The position numbers were made by a program, and so were the translations under genes. The notes under the pieces are model-generated. The model searched no databases, was not told the DNA's origin, and saw only the letters and a list, made by a program, of their open reading frames with translations. From NCBI GenBank assembly GCA_027563935.2, contig CM050450.1, positions 8,477,957 to 8,541,956 of the forward strand: a stretch of DNA of 64,000 nucleotides. The letters run 5' to 3'. Below, one piece after another: positions 1-10,451 of the stretch. The stretch is from Costus lasius (lineage: Eukaryota; Streptophyta; Magnoliopsida; Zingiberales; Costaceae). Positions within the stretch are counted from its first letter, which is position 1. Every line of letters starts with the position of its first letter.

Positions 1-1005
1 GTAGATGATAATTGATAGCAAAGCTTTATTGAAAATGGACGATGTTTTATCCACACCTGAGATTTACCTCCTTCATCTTAGTAATAATATATCAAAATAT
101 ATTACTTTCCATGATGAGATAGAAAAAGATAAACAAAGGTGAGTGCCTACACAACAAGGGACTTCTCTCTTAAATTGGCTTGTAAAACTATCTGAAGTAG
201 AAAAAATGATGAATTGGGCCTACATATTATAATATAAGTGGTATACATCATAGTTTTCTTTCGTCACTTGGCTACTTTATTTGGGGAGACATCTTTGTTA
301 GACAAATTATATAAATGGGGATGTGCCATAGCTTTATATGTTGACTGTGTTAGGGGGATGATGAAAGCATTGAACATTTACTCTTTATGTATATTTTCTC
401 AACTGATGTTTAGATATTTGTTTTATCCTACTCTTGTTCAAATTATCCTAGAGGATATGGTTTGCTACAGCTACATAGGTCACATTATTGAAAATTGAAA
501 ACCGGTATGTGTATGACTGGTTTGTGTTTTATTTATATGTATATAATTCTCTATTATGTGATTTTGTGAAATTAAATGTATGAAGGAAGATTATAAAATG
601 ATATTGTAGAAAGAATGATCCACCTTGGTCAATTTAATTTTGATTAGATTAAAATTAGTCAAATCAAGCCAAAATGAATTACATGTGACATGTTTTCAAT
701 GCATAGAAATTTGATTGCAAAAATTTTAAACAAAGGTGAGGGAAATATCCAAAACCTCATTCTTTCATGCCTAAATGTTTGTCATTAGTTTAACCCATTC
801 ACATTGATCTAAATTGATATAATTAGTGATGGAATGTGGGATGTCATGATGAAAATAAACAATATCTACAAAATTTCACAAAAATATTGCTTATTATAAT
901 CATCACTTATTTTGTCCCGTGGTTTTACCATCCCATACTACCTGATATAGCCGATACATAATAATCTGATCTTGATCTTATACTGGTATTAGTACATGGC
1001 CGGTG

Positions 1006-1068
<63 letters not shown>

Positions 1069-3199
1069 CTGATCTTGATCTTATACTGGTATTAGTACAT
1101 GGCCGGTGTGTATATATATATATATACTACTAACCGGTATCATCTCATATGTACTGGTTTGATTCTATCTTAAACCTTGGTAGACACTTTTGTAATTGCA
1201 AAATGAGGCGGAACATGCTGTGCTTATCCCTCTCATCAATTGAATGAGAGAAACCAATCTCCTTAATTGTATATCTTATTGGCAAAATACTCAAGTCAAA
1301 AGATGTTCAAATTTTAATAGAGTACTTCTCGGCTTCTTTTCCTTTTGATTACCCCTGCTGTTGTATAATCCTCATAAATACATAAAATAGAAGAATATGA
1401 GAAAGCCAATCCGTGTTTCTACGAATATGACTACAACTCATCTGTTCCTACATTACTTGAACATATAAGAGACATAGCTGTGTTCTTCTATCACCGACCT
1501 TTAATAAAACAAAGGCAGGAAACATCCCCCCACCACAATCATGCTTGTCTTAGGGTTGCAACCCCTGTCCTGGGTTCTTTTAAACCACCACACCACAAGG
1601 GATGTAATCCCTCGTTCAACCATACTAGTGATCTCCTTTTTGCCATCATAGATGCATTGAACATAGACAGATGCCATTCCCCCTCCATTTCTTGCAACAA
1701 GCATGGGTGACAATCCCTTTCTTGCATCGCCACCTAAAATGGAGCAGGGGCATAATCTTCTTACCCACTCTAGCAACCCTAGCAAAGTCAAATATCACTT
1801 GACTCCGGCCTTAATTCATGGAGCTTGTCAGGAGTGAAACCACTTCCCTTTGGATTCACCTGCATCGCTTAAAGCACAGGGCCTGACACCCCTGTTCCTA
1901 TCAATTCATTACCACTCGTAAGGCTCATCTCACTGCATCGTCCACTAGGTTCTTGTTGGATTGTCATTGATGCCTAACCCATTGAGACTCATCTTTGTTT
2001 GTTCACTGTGAGTGATGGAACTATCAATTAAAGATTATTGGCAAGTATAAGTATCCTTTTTTTATTCCCTAATAAATCTTCCCTTTTTTAATGCAAATCA
2101 CCCTTCTATATTTTAATGCTTCCAACGCTTCTTTTACTATGAAGGTAGTTCTTGTAAATTTTAATAGATATGGTGTATTTGAAATTGCAGGAAGATCCTT
2201 GTAAATCTATAAGAATAGTGGTAAAGTTTTGTATCTTTTCCATGATTATTGTATTTTAATGGTGATTAATAATACAATAGTATATTACACATCACAATCT
2301 TAAAAATCAAAAGAAAAAACACTTCAATCATAATCATCAAAAAGCTCAAATGCCTTGTAGATCATCATCACTATCATTTATATCTCCATACTATTGCTTT
2401 TCTATTCTTCTTCCTCTTGTATGAAGTCATCAAATTTTTAATTACTGCCTAGGCGATTGCCTCAAATGCTACTTGTGAAAGATGTATGCTTGGGATATTT
2501 TCAGAAATTACACCTACCAAGCTATGTCCCGCTTTGGTTTCCTTCGATATCATTGCTACTTATTTAATATAAACTTAGTAATTTTATATTCTCTCCTTTC
2601 ATTTTAAAAAGTGAAATTAACTCTCACTGTATCATGCTTGTTATTAATTCATCTACAGTTATCAATTTTATTTGTGCTATAGTTAATTATGATCATACGA
2701 ATCAAATTAATAAATGCTTAAATTGTAGGGCCATCAACCTTTTGAAGGAACCATAATGTAAAGTGAGATAAAACTACATAAAGAATTTAAATTATACTAA
2801 TCAAGTAATAAAAAATTAAAATTTTAACATTTGATCATTATGATTAGGGGCAACATAATATGACCGAAAGTGCCAATGGATCTAACCATTCCGTTTTGGA
2901 TTCCAGCATATTTGTAATTGCTATACTGATTTCAATTCCATTAATTGACCAAATGCTACGTCGATAAAAAAAAGTCATAGATTATTGTCTGTCCAACAAA
3001 TGTTACTTAGATTCACATTAGTACTTAGTTTGTCTGCTTTCATTTATACTCCCATCAATAACTGTTTTATAAATGCCCTTGTCTACATTTATAGTCCCAT
3101 CAATAACTGTTTTCTAAATGCCCTTGGCTGGCTATGAATCCTCTTTTTGCATTAATGGGATTGTATCTCAGCAGTATGTGCATAATCAATTTGTCACAG
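1..3199. other. AT-rich intergenic or intronic DNA, no supportable gene
   Basis: No reading frame here resembles a known protein. The longest frames (238-498 plus, 1501-1791 minus) are short and unrecognised. The stretch may be upstream intron sequence of the Mediator exon that begins at about 3200, or plain intergenic DNA. It contains a (TAA)n microsatellite inside a direct repeat (961-1109) and a short TA run at 1110-1126. Confidence 0.5.
961..1126. repeat. Direct repeat flanking a (TAA)n microsatellite, then (TA)n
   Basis: A unit of about 46 bp (961-1006), starting ATAATCTGATCTTGATC and ending GGCCGGTGT, recurs at about 1064-1109. The two copies are separated by roughly 57 bp of uninterrupted TAA repeats. 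A short TA run follows. The copies are identical by eye, so the duplication is recent or the locus is unstable. Confidence 0.9.
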
Positions 3200-4293
3200 G
3201 TGGGATGCCACCAATGCTCCCGTTACCCATGGCTGCTCTTGTAAGCTTGACAATAACATTTAAGCTTGACAAAAGTGTAGAGTACATTCATGGGGTTGTT
3301 GGTCAGGCCCTTGAGAATTGTGCAACAGGCTGCACATGGCGAAGCATGCCCATCATAGGTGCCTTGTGGACTCAGAAAGTGCGAAGATGGCATGACTTCA
3401 TTGTCCTCTCCTGTTCACGGTCTCCCTTCTCAAGGGAGAAAGATGCTGTTGCCCAGCTGATCAGAAGCTGCTTCATTTCATATTTAGGCCCACCAATTGC
3501 TGGAGGATCTCATATAACTGCACAACGAGGAGTTACTGGACTTCTTGGCCAGTTTATGTCCGACCAGGGTGTCCGCCTCCCAATCGCACCAGGATTTCTG
3601 TACCTTCGAACATGTCGAACATTTCATGATACTCATTTTGTGAGTGAAGTTATTTTCAACCTGGTTATTGAATGTGTTCACAAGCTAGCAAATGAATGGG
3701 GCTGTGGTGGTCATGCACGCTTGAAATCAAACCGTATATCACTTGCTTCTGCTGCATCACGAGTACAACAGGTCGCTACTCTGGGGGCAAGCCTTTTGTG
3801 CATAGCAGGAGGAGTGCAGCTGGTACAGGTGTTATATGAGGAGACCTTGCCAACCTTGCTGCTGTCAGCTGGGGAAGAGAAGTTAGGTGGTGCTGGGCCA
3901 GTGTCGAACATCTTGCAAGGCTATGCTATGGCCTATATGCTAATCTGGTGTGGGGCTTTTGTTTGGGGAATTGGAAGCACGTCCCCGTCATACATCTCGG
4001 CCTTTGCATCAAGGCGAAATCGGGTAATTGGGATCCATATGGACTTTATAGCCGGTGTTTTAGAGGGCAACATAGTTCTTGATTGTGATCCAGCAACGTG
4101 GAAAGCATATGTATCATGCTTTGTGGGGTTGTTAGTAAAGTTTGCACCAGCATGGATCCAAGGGGTAAAGCAGGAGACGCTGCTAAATGTAACCAGTGGT
4201 TTGAGAGGGTGGCATGAGTGTGATTTGGCTTTTTCACTACTCGAGCGAGGTGGTCCTTCATCCATGACTGCAGCGGTGGAGTCCATGTTGTGA
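3200..4293 (+). CDS. MED33A: Mediator subunit 33 (MED33/REF4-RFR1 type), last exon only
   Basis: This is the C-terminal ~365 residues of a plant MED33 protein, a tail-module Mediator subunit that in Arabidopsis (REF4, RFR1) restrains phenylpropanoid/lignin gene expression. Family hallmarks seen are PPMLPLPMAALVSLTITFK, an MPIIGALWTQKVRRWHDF block, an APGFLYLRTCRTFHDT block, VLYEETLPTLLLS, a GxHMDFIAGVLEG block and the terminal SLLERGGP. The frame is open from 3118, but resemblance to the family starts at the GGMPPML residues. A good acceptor (TTTGTCACAG, AG at 3198-3199) lies just before them, so I start the exon at 3200. The stop is at 4291-4293. Full-length family members have about 1300 residues; the preceding ~950 are not in the 3.2 kb to the left. 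Either a long intron separates them or this is an orphan 3' fragment. The exon itself has no frameshift or stop. Confidence 0.85.
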
Positions 4294-5631
4294 ATTTCTT
4301 GATCATCCTGTGGAAAATTTTGCAGAGTAGCGGATGTTTCTTTTTTACTAATTTCAGATTAAAGTCGTACATGTACAAGAGAAATATGTGATGGCATCTA
4401 ATCCAATCTAATAATCTCAATGTGGCCATGCGGGTGGGGCACTCATCTTTGGATACAATGTTCTCACTTCATTACGAGAATCTTGTAGATCACGCGCTTC
4501 TCCAGAACCTGTTATTTTCAAACACCCAAATGCAGGCCATGGATAAGAGCACGACATCTCTGGTGCCGGTGTCTGAACTGGAAGTTCTCATCTGTACATA
4601 TAGTAATAGAAGCGGAATTCGGAATCATAGTAGAATGTTAAATTGGAATTCTACCCTTCGAGGTGGCGTGTTAAGCAAATATCTGGACCGGTTGCTCTGG
4701 CAGCTGGCGATTGATACAATATATGGGCTTGTGTCAAATTTGGAGTATGCGAATATTTCAGTGATGTGAAGTTTATAAATGAATCAATTATGGAACAGTC
4801 TATTATCCAGTGAAGATCTTGTCAGAAGCTGGCTACGGTTGAGTGGATTGCTCTCGAGCCTTGAGGACTCTTAAGAAAGTAGCCATTGGCATCGTCGGCA
4901 GTTCATGTATACCAGTTTACATGTTTGATGGTGGTCTAATTTGGCTCTGCAAGCAGCTTTAATATGATTTAGGTATGCAGTTTACGTTAACTATTTCGGA
5001 GAAAGGAATTTGTACGTGTATAATATAAATTTTAGGTGTTTTACACTGTTGTTAAATTCATTAGATTCCATCTGAGTATAACAAAAAGCAAAATTTATTT
5101 ATTATTTATCTTTACCTTGTCTCAAATCGAATTTATAGAAACAGTTTAAGGGAAAAACCAAATCTAAAGAGTTCAATTGGTTCCAGTTAAATCTACAAAC
5201 TGTTTTATGCCCTAGTTCAACTAGAAGTCTAGAACAGATTTAGAATATACATCGCTGTGATCCTGTGGCTGTGGAAACTGTTCTGTAAGGTTAATTTTGG
5301 AACGCTAGATAATTTTCGGAAGGGTCAATGGCAGCATTTTTGAGTGCACTGTCAGCAATATGTGTAGAACTTGAGCAATTAAGAGTACTCTTCAGTTTCT
5401 ATATAGAAGTCGACGAGCCAGGCAAAAAACTATGAATGAAGCTTTGACAGAACAATTTTATTAAAGGCTCCTTTGTAGGATTTGCATAAAATATTAAATC
5501 ATTTAATGTTAAAATAATGAAACTTAATAACTAAATCTCCCTTCGTAGAATTGATGGGACTTATGAGATTTTGTTCCCCCCTATTTCCCCTCCAAGATTT
5601 ATGTACAATATCAACAGTACATATTATTTCT
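4294..5631. other. 3' flank of MED33 exon and intergenic DNA
   Basis: The first few hundred bases are probably 3' UTR. A 115-codon frame at 4422-4769 (plus) has no recognisable similarity and is more likely untranslated sequence. The rest is AT-rich and also forms the downstream flank of the CHX gene that ends at 5632 on the minus strand. No other feature is visible. Confidence 0.4.
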
Positions 5632-8411
5632 TCATCTAGGCTTCCTTGGCATCCCAAAATATTCCGTGTCCATTTCCGGCGCTCCCTTCTTCCCCTGCTG
5701 AACCACCAGCACCGACGCGCTTGCCCCGAAATCTTTGGACGCTAGCATGTCCCCTATCGGCCCCAGTTCCGGGCACTCGCACCATTCCGTCAGCCCCTCC
5801 ATCAGCGGCGACGCCGCCTGCCCTACACACCGCCCCACCACGTACAAGTCTTGCTGGCCCTCCGTCGCTCGGATCAGCCCCACCGTCTCCTCGGAGCTCA
5901 CCACCACTTCCTCCCTGTACCCCACCTTCCCCTCCCCATCGTACAGCATCCGGAACTCCTCGATGCAGGCCTCGTCTACCCACCGCTCTCCCTCCGCTTT
6001 GCTGTCTTCCTCCTCGATCACCTCCCTTTCCGACCGGTCCGAGCTGCCTAGCTGTACCGCGGGCCGCCGGTTCATCTCCAGATCAGGGACGAACCGGAAG
6101 ACGGTGACACTCATTGCCGGGTTCTCCGCCATACGGGAGGCAAGTGCGAGAGCCTCCCGGTCGTCGGGCCCGCCGAAGAAAAGGACAGCCACGTGGTAGG
6201 CGCGATGCTGGCCCGCTGCCATCCGGCCGGCTCCGCTGAGGCCGCGGTCGATGAGGACGGCGACGGAGCAGGGCGCGGCAGCGAGGACGCTCTCGTTGAG
6301 TGTGCGAATGGCGGGATTGGTAACCTGCATGTCGCCGTCGACGGTGGGCTGCTTGTGGAAGGGGAGGACGATGAATGCGACGCAGTTGTCCTCGGCGACG
6401 CCGCACACGTCCTCGTGCATGGTAGAATAGGCGGAGACGGCGGTGAGGGGCTGGATGGTGATGCCGGCGGTGCGCTGAGCGTAGCATTCGAGCGCCTGGA
6501 TCGTGTTGCGGGAGCGGCCGAGGGAGGCTTTGCGGACGAGGGCGCGGGGGGAGCCGAGGGAGGACTGGGTGTCGTGAACGACAAGCATGGCGGCGGCGCG
6601 GCAAGTCAGCTCGATGAGGTGGAGGGAGAAGATGAAGACGGGCGATCGCTTGGATGGGTGGGCGGCCTCAAGGAGTCCGAGCATGGAGGTAACGTTGCGC
6701 GTGTTGTGCACGCACAGCAGCATGCGGAGCTCCGCGTGCGGATCGGACCAAAAGATCGTCCGCCGCTGGTACGTGACTTGCCCGCGGCTGGACATAACCA
6801 ACAGCCGCAGCAGTGGAGTCACCATCGCCGTCACCAACGCCGACATCATCACAAGAATGGAGTACGCCTGCTCACTCAGTACCTGACCAAAAAAAAAGCA
6901 ATTTCGTGAATTCATACCAATCGACAGATTGATCCAGTTTTATTTATTTATTATTTTTTTTATGAACTCAGCCTAGCTATGCAAAATTTAAAAGGGAGAC
7001 GCTAAATTAAAATTTTGAAGCGCTTGATGGGCAACTTGAGTAAGAACAAATATAACCTCGGAATCCCTGCCAATTTTGAGGACGACCATCTCGGTGACAC
7101 CCTTGGTGGTCATGAGCAGGCCCATGGCGAAGCTTTCGGCGTACGGCATCTCATAAAAGTGCCCTACGGTGATGCACGCGCCCACCTTTCCGGCCGCCGA
7201 TACCAGCACCACCACAGCGAGCACCACCGCCGACCACATGTTGGTGATGGAGGAGAGGTTGCAGCGAAGGCCACAGGCCGCGTAGAAGAGCGGCATCAGC
7301 AGCCCCTCCACGAGGTTGCCCACCTGTTCCTCCAGCGCCACACCCACCAGCCCGTATGGAATCATCAACCCGTAGATGAATGCCCCCGAGACGGCGTTGA
7401 TGCCGATGGCGTCTGCCAGCAGCGACCACGCCATCACGCCCACCAGAATGATGCTCGCCCCCAGCTCCCCCAGCACCTCGCTCTTCTCCTGCTGCACCAC
7501 CCACATCACCAGCGGCTTCACCACCTTTATGCTCGCCAATACGAACACGAGCGCAGAGATCATCGTCCACATGGTGGCCGATGGTTTGCCGCTGGACATG
7601 GAGAAGGCCATGGAGAGGAGGATCCAAGCCCAGCTATCCATGAACATGGCGGTGGACAACGTGGTGAGGCCCATGTTGGAGTGGATGAGCTTGTGCTCAG
7701 TGAGGGTGCGAGCGAGCACGGAGAAGGAGGTGATGGAGAGCGCGACTCCGAGGAAGGTGAGGAAGGCGGACTGCTTGCTCTCAATAGCCAGGTGCGCCCT
7801 GACGAAGAGGCCGGAGAGCAAGCCGACGGCGAATGGAAAGAACATGCACGCCGCCGCGAAGGTGGCGTACTTCCGGGACCGCTTCAGCGTGGTCGGATCG
7901 ATCTCGAGGCCGATGATGAAAACGTAGTAGATGATGCCGAAGTGGGCTACGACTTCCAATATTGGCAAGCTCCGGTAAGGGAACAGCGTCATGAGGAAGC
8001 CTGGAAACCGGCCGAGCACCGTCGGACCGAGCACTAAACCGCCCTGCGATTCACCAGTTAGGAGTTCAAATGTATATGACCACGGGATTGAGCTCTATAT
8101 ATATAAAAAAAAGGTAAATTCAAATATTGGATAATTAAGGTGAAAATTTCAACTTTCTTATAACGTACGATAATCTCGGAGATATAGCGCGGCTGACGGA
8201 AGGGCTGGAGGAGGACGGCTACGACGCGGCTGGTGATGACGATGAGGAGGAGCTGGAGGATGAAGAGGGGGATGGTGTGGTTGAGGGGGTTGTCGCCGTT
8301 CCACACGCCGAGGGAGGAGCTGATGCTGCTGGTGTAGCATACGATGGGCGTGGTGGAGGAGTTCTTCCAGTGGTAGTCAATGCTCCCCTGCGACGATACC
8401 GTCGTCGCCAT
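5632..8411 (-). CDS. CHX15: Cation/H+ antiporter of the CHX family (CPA2), CHX15-like
   Basis: Predicted K+(Na+)/H+ exchanger of the endomembrane or plasma membrane, involved in cation and pH homeostasis. Exons: 8411-8169, 8043-7057 and 6882-5632 (stop), with introns of 125 and 174 bp. Phases join cleanly to give 826 residues, normal for CHX (about 780-870). The N-terminal half is a Na+/H+-exchanger-like membrane domain with about a dozen hydrophobic segments. It includes FRQPRYISEII joined across intron 1 to GGLVLGPTVLGR, IIYYVFIIGLEID, and an Asp near residue 217 (FMDSWAW) where many relatives have an Asn-Asp pair. Exon 3 encodes the soluble C-terminal tail, including LRMLLCVHNTRNV and a VAVLFFGGPDDREALALA block typical of CHX regulatory domains. 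The start is the first ATG before a Ser/Thr-rich N terminus. Coding DNA is very GC-rich, which creates many long shadow frames. Assignment to CHX is firm; the CHX15 label is tentative. Confidence 0.92.
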
Positions 8412-9119
8412 TAGTGCATGAATGGCTGAGCAAGAAGAACTAGGCCGGCCAAACTAACAACGGATTGGAGAAGAAAGAATAGGCTGAATGTTCATCGATT
8501 TAGCCAGATAGCCTTTGACAAGGGATGATCGATGGACGAAGTTTGCATGGAAATGTTGGAGAGAGAGAGAGAGAGAGAATAGAAGATGAGATGAAGGCAA
8601 GGTTGGTATAGGCTGCTGCTATTTTGGGCTGTTTCTTGGTCAATTGTAGGTCGGAATAAATGACAATGAGAGGAGAGGGAGCGAGTCGCGGCGGAGACCC
8701 AGTGCGCTGACATTTGAACACCGGCCCTTTTCTACTTCACCCCATCCCAACCGTTGACCTTAAGTCCACGGTCAAAGCTCTAATTGCTATTTTTTTTTTA
8801 AATATTCCTAAATTTCCAATATCTTTTGCAGGCCACCCTATTTATAATTTCTTTTCTAGTTTCAATCGAATCCCTAACACTTGTATACTATCTATATGTA
8901 AAAATTGAAGTCTTTAATTTTCATAAGATACCTATATTCCACATACAAACAACTAAAAAAATAAATCGCCCCAACGGTAGTTTATATAATATGAAATTTT
9001 ATTTTTTATAAGAGATATTAATTAAATTTGTAGTTATCAATATCTAGGTAGAATAGACTTAATTCATAGATCTCAAATAAATTTGTGCTCATTAGAGACG
9101 AAGCTACATGCATATATAG
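8412..9119. other. Upstream flank of CHX gene
   Basis: This holds the presumed 5' UTR and promoter of the minus-strand CHX gene. A (GA)n tract at 8560-8578 reads as (CT)n in gene orientation, common in plant 5' leaders. Beyond about 8760 it becomes AT-rich. No convincing gene or RNA is present. Confidence 0.4.
9115..9119. repeat. Target-site duplication, left copy (TATAG)
   Basis: TATAG directly abuts the 5' LTR and is repeated at 13335-13339 directly after the 3' LTR. It is a perfect 5-bp duplication, as made by LTR-retrotransposon integrases. Confidence 0.93.
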
Positions 9120-9513
9120 TGTTAGGCCCTGGGCTCCCCGGTTCAGCCCAGGAGGTAGCCCAAGCCCACAAGGAAGATGCAGAGTAAAGAGGGGGCGTTG
9201 ACCCCAGCCGCACGAGACTCGCGGCGCTCGCACGCGACGTCGTCACGCCCACGCGAAGGACGCGGACGCGAGGTAAAACAGAGGACGTCGTCCTCGGCTG
9301 GCAGACGCGGCAGCGTCCGGATCCGGCGGAAGACGCGTGCGTTTCGGCGCCCGTGAGACGGCTTCGTCGTCGTCTCCGAGAGACTCGGACGACGACGCCA
9401 AAGGAGTTTTCGGACGCGGACGCGAGCGGAAGGATCGGATGGCTTCGTCTTCATCACCACGCGCGGCGGATGCGGGCGTGGACAACGTCGAGAGAAGAGG
9501 CGGCGTCCTTCCC

Positions 9514-9520
9514 TATAAAG
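9514..9520 (+). promoter_or_regulatory. Candidate TATA box of the 5' LTR
   Basis: TATAAAG lies about 400 bp into the LTR in the orientation of gag, and the same motif occurs at 12432-12438 in the 3' LTR. It would start the genomic RNA a little downstream, defining the U3/R boundary. This is inferred from motif and position only. Confidence 0.55.
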
Positions 9521-10109
9521 CTTGAGCAGAGGAGAGAGATCGGGGGAGAGTGATCGGCACCGTGAGCGAACGAAAGGAACCACGGTAGGCGTGATCATCG
9601 AACAGAGGAGAATCCACCATCGAGCGAGCTCTGTGAACGGCGACGAACGTGAGATCGTCGCCGACGTGAGGACGAGAGAGAAGAGTGAAGAGGGGTTTTT
9701 GTAGCTCTGGTTTACGAATAAATAGAGTGAAGCTTTTCCCTTCACCTGTGCTTCTTCTCCGGCGAGCTTTCGTGTTTTCCGGCGAGATCCTCTGCTTCGG
9801 CGTTCTTCGGTGTACGGCGGCGACGAACCTCGGCAGCAGGCGGCTGCGAGGTCGTCGACGATCGGCGACGAGGTGAGACACAGGCAGTGTCTTCCCCTTG
9901 TCGTCAATCCTCTCCGGCGACGTGCGAAAGGCGACGACGAACGCAGGCGGCGTTCAAAAGCTCGTCGAACAAACGAAGACGAAGACTCGAGTTTCGAGGT
10001 TCTGGTCAGCAGGCGGTCAACGAAATCGAATTCGAAATTCGATTTCGCGGCGGCTGACGCAACCTTACATCAGTGGAGCGAATTCGCGCGGCGACATCCG
10101 ATCGGGAGG

Positions 10110-10133
10110 GCTGACGTCAGGCGTGACGTCAGC
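10110..10133. promoter_or_regulatory. Inverted pair of TGACGTCA (bZIP/TGA-factor) sites
   Basis: GCTGACGTCA, a 4-bp spacer and TGACGTCAGC form a perfect 10-bp inverted repeat. The octamer TGACGTCA is the classic binding site of plant TGA/bZIP factors. The same palindrome is intact in the 3' LTR (13028-13051), and two octamers survive in the diverged solo LTR (53825-53832 and 53894-53901). Conservation suggests a real enhancer; function is inferred. Confidence 0.55.
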
Positions 10134-10419
10134 GACAGAAATTAAATCGGCGATTGATTTTGACTTTCGGTCAAAATCAGAAGAGGTATTATAATTTGGG
10201 TTTTCGATTCTTTTTCGGATTTCTCAAATTAGGGTTAGGGTTTCTTTTGAGAGACTTGTAATTTAGGAAGAAAAATTGAGCGGGAACTAGGGTTTCGAAT
10301 TTGGGGACGAGATTCGGTCCGGAAACCCTAGCGCGATCACGTTCTGGTGTTCCGCCGGACGGTCCTGAGAAAACGGATAAGCGTTGTTTTTAGACCGTTC
10401 CGACCGGGGTGTGACAACA

Positions 10420-10430
10420 GGTATCAGAGC
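10420..10430 (+). other. Primer-binding site, initiator-Met tRNA type
   Basis: GGTATCAGAGC starts three bases after the 5' LTR and matches the complement of the 3' end of plant initiator tRNA-Met, the usual minus-strand primer of plant LTR elements. Confidence 0.85.
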
Positions 10431-10451
10431 TTAAAGTGATCCAACAGCAAT

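Larger units (their letters stand above)
9120..10416 (+). repeat. 5' LTR (1,297 bp)
   Basis: Begins TGTTAGGCCCTGGGC and ends GGGGTGTGACA; nearly identical to 12026-13334. It is GC-rich, with a TATA box at 9514-9520 (TATAAAG), a TGACGTCA palindrome at 10110-10133 and a telobox-like TTAGGGTTAGGG near 10230. It lacks two CCCAAG hexamers present in the 3' copy. Confidence 0.95.

Noticed and set aside
1501..1791. 96-codon minus-strand ORF with a protein-like middle section
   Set aside because: No recognisable motif and an overlapping open frame on the other strand. At best it is an unidentified old transposon fragment.
3118..3199. First 27 codons of the open frame before the MED33 exon
   Set aside because: They do not resemble the family, and a good splice acceptor separates them from the conserved part. 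The upstream ATG is probably intronic.
4422..4769. 115-codon plus-strand ORF after the MED33 exon
   Set aside because: It lies in the expected 3' UTR, has no family resemblance, and the MED33 C terminus is already complete upstream.
5646..7927. Many long plus-strand and alternate-frame ORFs across the CHX gene (up to 340 aa)
   Set aside because: They are antisense or shifted shadows of GC-rich CHX exons. The encoded peptides are Arg/His/Pro-biased with no family features.
10228..10250. TTAGGGTTAGGG motif suggesting telomeric repeat
   Set aside because: Only about two units, occurring identically in both LTRs. It is a telobox-like promoter motif, not a telomere array.
10420..10430. tRNA-like sequence GGTATCAGAGC
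   Set aside because: It is only the 11-bp primer-binding site. No cloverleaf surrounds it, and I found no tRNA, rRNA or known microRNA hairpin in the window.
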